Source: SHVO01 sp050250575 (GTDB lineage Bacteria > Pseudomonadota > Alphaproteobacteria > Rhodospirillales > Rhodospirillaceae). Taken from it: 64,000 nucleotides of DNA. The notes beneath the pieces were generated by a model. The model did not search any database. It saw only the letters and a list, made by a program, of their open reading frames with translations, and was not told where the DNA came from. The stretch spans positions 186,001 to 250,000 of the forward strand of contig JBFWOJ010000001.1 of NCBI GenBank assembly GCA_050250575.1. The letters are read 5' to 3'. The position numbers and the translations under genes are program-made. Of the stretch, positions 61,507 to 64,000 are shown one piece after another. Each line of letters starts with the position of its first letter. Positions within the stretch are counted from its first letter, which is position 1.

Positions 61507-62688
61507 TCACGCGGAGCGGGGAATCCATTTCCCGGCGAGAATCGTGCCGGCGGGGAACAGCTTCTCTTTCACGTTCCGCTTTCCGTTGTAGTTATCGAGG
61601 AACTCGAATTCACCGGTGCGGCGTTCGAGCAGCGCCACATCCGCCGGCGCACCGACCTTGAGCGTGCCCTTGTCGCGGAAGGCCGGAAACACTTGTGCGG
61701 CATTCGACGTCCCGCACGCTACCACCTGCTCGAGCGTCATGCCGAGATGCATGTGCTTGGACATCACGGTCGGAAAATCCACGAACTGGGAAACGCGCCC
61801 GCCGGGTGTCCAGTCGGTGGACAGCGTATCGGGCAGGAACCCGGCGGCGAGCACCGTTTCGGCGGTGTCCCAACGGAAATGACCGCCTCTTCCGTGGCCC
61901 ATGTCGAACCAGACGCCGCGCCTGCGCGCATCGAGCACGGATGGAAGGATCTGGCCGGCATCATCGACGATGGCTTGCGGCGGCGGAGCAAAAAGGTGCG
62001 TGACGACGTCGCCCTTCGTGAGGAGCGCCATGACTTGCGACAACGGCGACACCGACTGACCCATGTGGACCATGATGGGGAGGCCGAAGGGCGCCGCGGC
62101 CTCCTTCGCGCGGCGCACGACCTCGACATCATTGGCGCCTGCGACATTCTTGGAAATGCGCACCTTGATGCCGATGATCACGTCCTTGTGCCTGGCGATC
62201 GCTTCGCGCGCCAAGGCCACGTCGGCATTGGCGAGGTTCTGCAGCTCACCGCCGGGCAGGAGGCCGGTGCGGCCGAGGTTGATGAGGACCCGCCCGAGCT
62301 GCGGCCCCGCCTTCGCCTCGGCCACCACCGCGTCGATCTCGTCGGCGCCCTGACTGCCCGCGTCGACATAACCGGTCACGCCGTCCGCGATATTGAGCGC
62401 CGGCCCCCCTTTGGTGTCGGCGGCGTGAGAGTGAATGTCGACCAGGCCCGGGATGACATACTTCCCGCCTGCCTCGACGATGTGCGCGCCGCCGGCATCG
62501 ATCGCGGCGGACACGGCGGCGATCCTACCTTCCGCGATCGCGACATCGCGCAGGCCGTTGATCCCGGAACCGGGATCGACGACATGCCCGCCCTTGATGA
62601 CGAGATCGTAGCGCGCAGCGGCGGACGCGGCGCCCGGGCCGAGCACCGCGAACCCCGACGCCGCCGCCAGGAATGTGCGCCGCTTCAT
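61507..62688 (-). CDS. Exported amidohydrolase/deacetylase (dihydroorotase-like metallohydrolase)
   Basis: The 393-residue product has a Tat-like signal (MKRRTFLAAASGFAVLGPGA). The amidohydrolase barrel has the metal pair His86/His88 in VDIHSHAAD, IMVHMGQS and DVVTHLFAPP for further ligands, and TDWTPGG near the C-terminus with an active-site Asp. GTSNAAQVFPAFRDKGTLKV and GAPADVALLER are the closing beta-sandwich. It hydrolyses a cyclic amide or acylated amino compound in the periplasm; substrate unknown. It starts ten bases after the NHL-protein gene (AGAGG in between), so the two form an operon. Confidence 0.88.
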   Translation of the reverse strand: MKRRTFLAAASGFAVLGPGAASAAARYDLVIKGGHVVDPGSGINGLRDVAIAEGRIAAVSAAIDAGGAHIVEAGGKYVIPGLVDIHSHAADTKGGPALNIADGVTGYVDAGSQGADEIDAVVAEAKAGPQLGRVLINLGRTGLLPGGELQNLANADVALAREAIARHKDVIIGIKVRISKNVAGANDVEVVRRAKEAAAPFGLPIMVHMGQSVSPLSQVMALLTKGDVVTHLFAPPPQAIVDDAGQILPSVLDARRRGVWFDMGHGRGGHFRWDTAETVLAAGFLPDTLSTDWTPGGRVSQFVDFPTVMSKHMHLGMTLEQVVACGTSNAAQVFPAFRDKGTLKVGAPADVALLERRTGEFEFLDNYNGKRNVKEKLFPAGTILAGKWIPRSA

Positions 62689-62698
62689 CTCGCGGCCT

Positions 62699-63805
62699 CT
62701 ACCGCGACATGCCTTTATTCACGAACTTCTGCAGTCGGGCGTTGCGGGTATCGACGGTGTAGATGTTGCCCTTGGAATCCGTGGCAAGACCATGCAGGCC
62801 GCGGAACTGGCCGGCATAATGTCCGCGCGAGCCGATGGCAGAGCCGGGGATCTCGGTCAGCGTCTGGCGGTCGAGCACGCGAATGCGCCCCGACGGCAGA
62901 TCGCCGACAAAGAGATACTTTTCCTGGGCGTCGGCGGAGAAATCCATGGTGAAGGAGGTGCCCGAAGACATCAGCGTCGGTTTTGCAACGAAGCCTTCCT
63001 TCAAGAACTTGCCCTGGATCGTGAAAGCCTGAATGCGGTTGTTGCGACGGTCGTTGACGTAGACGGTGCCGTCCTTGGAGATCTTGATGCCGTGGACAAG
63101 GTCGAACTGTTGGGGCGCCGGATCGCGTTTCTGCGGATTGGCGCGCGGCGCCGCATCATCCGGCTTGTTGCCGTACGCACCCCACATGCGCTTGAAGGCC
63201 CCGGTGTCGGCGTCGAACACGGCGACCCTGCGATTGCCGTAGCCGTCGGCCACAAACACCTCATTCGTCGCCGGCCATACGACCGCTTCCGCGGGGCGGT
63301 TGAGATTGGCGGTATCGAGGCTATTGGTCTCCTTTACGGGCTTGCCGATCTGCAGAAGGAATTTCCCGTCGCGGGTGAACTTCAAACACTGATTGTTGCT
63401 GTTGCCGCAAATCCAGACATTGTCTTTGTGATCGACGGAGATGCCGTGCTCGGTTTGCGGCCAATCGTATTTTCCGTCCGGGCTGGGACCGCCCCAGGCC
63501 TGAACGAAATTGCCTTGCGTATCGTACTCGATGACGGGTGCGGCCGCGCGGCAGCACTCGGCTTCATCGGGCTTGCCGGCATTACCGACCGAGCGCTCGT
63601 CTTCGGCTATCGTGCGCGGACGCTGCACGATCCATACATGGTCGCGGGAATCGACGCCGACCGAGGCGATGTCGCCGTTGATGAGATTGTTCGGCAACGG
63701 CTTTGGCCATAGGGGATCGACTTCATAGATCGGATAGGATTCCGCAGCGTGCGCGCTGAACGCGACGGCGAAAGCCAAAGCGGAAAGCGTCATCAGTCTT
63801 TTCAA
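62699..63805 (-). CDS. Exported NHL-repeat beta-propeller protein
   Basis: The 368-residue product starts at a TTG (63805) with AGGGAGGG seven bases before it. A Sec signal (LMTLSALAFAVAFSAHA) is cleaved near residue 20. The mature part is a six-bladed NHL propeller, with repeats such as HGISVDHKDNVWICGNSNNQ, EVFVADGYGNRRVAVFDADT, HGIKISKDGTVYVNDRRNNR and HGLATDSKGNIYTVDTRNAR. It is similar in build to peptidyl-alpha-hydroxyglycine lyases, whose catalytic residues were not traced. It is periplasmic and in one operon with the amidohydrolase. Confidence 0.85.
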   Translation of the reverse strand: MKRLMTLSALAFAVAFSAHAAESYPIYEVDPLWPKPLPNNLINGDIASVGVDSRDHVWIVQRPRTIAEDERSVGNAGKPDEAECCRAAAPVIEYDTQGNFVQAWGGPSPDGKYDWPQTEHGISVDHKDNVWICGNSNNQCLKFTRDGKFLLQIGKPVKETNSLDTANLNRPAEAVVWPATNEVFVADGYGNRRVAVFDADTGAFKRMWGAYGNKPDDAAPRANPQKRDPAPQQFDLVHGIKISKDGTVYVNDRRNNRIQAFTIQGKFLKEGFVAKPTLMSSGTSFTMDFSADAQEKYLFVGDLPSGRIRVLDRQTLTEIPGSAIGSRGHYAGQFRGLHGLATDSKGNIYTVDTRNARLQKFVNKGMSR

Positions 63806-63899
63806 GTTAAGTCCCTCCCTAAGGTCTGGATGCAGTCATATTACGGAGCGCGCACGCGGATAGCGACCCCCGAACGCGTGAGACGGGGCACCTTCAGCC

Positions 63900-64000
63900 T
63901 TAAAACAGGACGGACAACAGGCTTGCGCGCTGGGGATCGACCACGGTCGCCGTCCGGCCGCTGAGGGCTTTGGCATCGACAGTCCCGGCGACAATCCGCG
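63900..64000 (-). CDS. C-terminal end of an unidentified protein
   Basis: The minus strand from the window edge reads RIVAGTVDAKALSGRTATVV then DPQRASLLSVLF and a TAA at 63900-63902. Codon use fits a coding region. Only about 32 residues are visible and no family was recognised; the rest lies outside the window. It runs in the same direction as the NHL-protein gene, with 94 bases in between. Confidence 0.5.
   Translation of the reverse strand, partial: RIVAGTVDAKALSGRTATVVDPQRASLLSVLF

Noticed and set aside
58453..64000. Second attachment site for the tRNA-Asp element
   Set aside because: No repeat of the tRNA 3' end was found by eye downstream in the window.

Overview
The window is GC-rich, densely coded chromosomal DNA that looks alphaproteobacterial. 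The signs are a methionine synthase split into two overlapping genes (an arrangement known from Caulobacter), a GGAAC-N16-GTT promoter of the EcfG general-stress type, an ECF sigma factor with ChrR-like anti-sigma proteins, a class II DAHP synthase and an Atm1-type exporter. The genus is not fixed by the sequence; a Caulobacterales- or Micropepsales-like lineage is a guess. A glutaminyl-tRNA synthetase gene is present, which is not the usual route in this class.

Region by region. 1-9.3 kb is core metabolism: an old yellow enzyme cut by the window edge, a lipid kinase, threonine aldolase, a DUF5131 protein, GlnRS, NAD synthetase, class II DAHP synthase and a methyltransferase. 9.37-9.93 kb is an array of ten hairpin-forming 39-bp units between convergent genes. 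9.95-15.2 kb has glutathione reductase, a lone receiver protein behind the EcfG-type promoter, and the glmU-glmS operon for UDP-GlcNAc. 15.4-16.3 kb holds small and broken genes, a transposase tail and tRNA-Val. 16.3-30 kb has exported proteins, Crp/Fnr regulation, an amidohydrolase convergent with hyuA-hyuB (likely hydantoin, oxoproline or ureide breakdown), a GT41 glycosyltransferase and CorA. A decayed IS3 copy (30.0-30.56 kb) abuts a large membrane protein.

32.6-39.4 kb is regulatory and structural: a membrane-anchored 991-residue coiled-coil protein resembling polar organisers in architecture, then a cluster (all minus strand) of ECF sigma, two ChrR-like cupin anti-sigma factors, a MEDS-domain protein and a Crp/Fnr regulator. 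39.5-43.5 kb encodes a 1342-residue exported protein with four homologous repeats in A-B-A-B order, a beta-helix and an Ig-like end. 43.6-51.3 kb has a cytochrome c, a DUF983 protein, a MocR regulator, a TauE exporter, an Atm1 exporter and an EF-hand protein. 51.7-58.1 kb has the split metH and a PAS histidine kinase.

58.45-60 kb is a decayed integrated element beside tRNA-Asp: an integrase N-terminus with a strong ribosome binding site, a small HTH protein, an orphan intrinsic terminator and an AlpA-like protein in visibly AT-richer DNA. 60-64 kb returns to metabolic genes: a GST, a SnoaL-like protein, a DHCW-type cupin whose N-terminus is scrambled by two compensating frameshifts, and an exported NHL/amidohydrolase pair.

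The best candidates for something undescribed are the sigma / double anti-sigma / MEDS / Crp cluster, the A-B-A-B repeat protein, and the TipN/GPR-like coiled-coil protein. No CRISPR array, rRNA, complete phage or complete defence system was seen.
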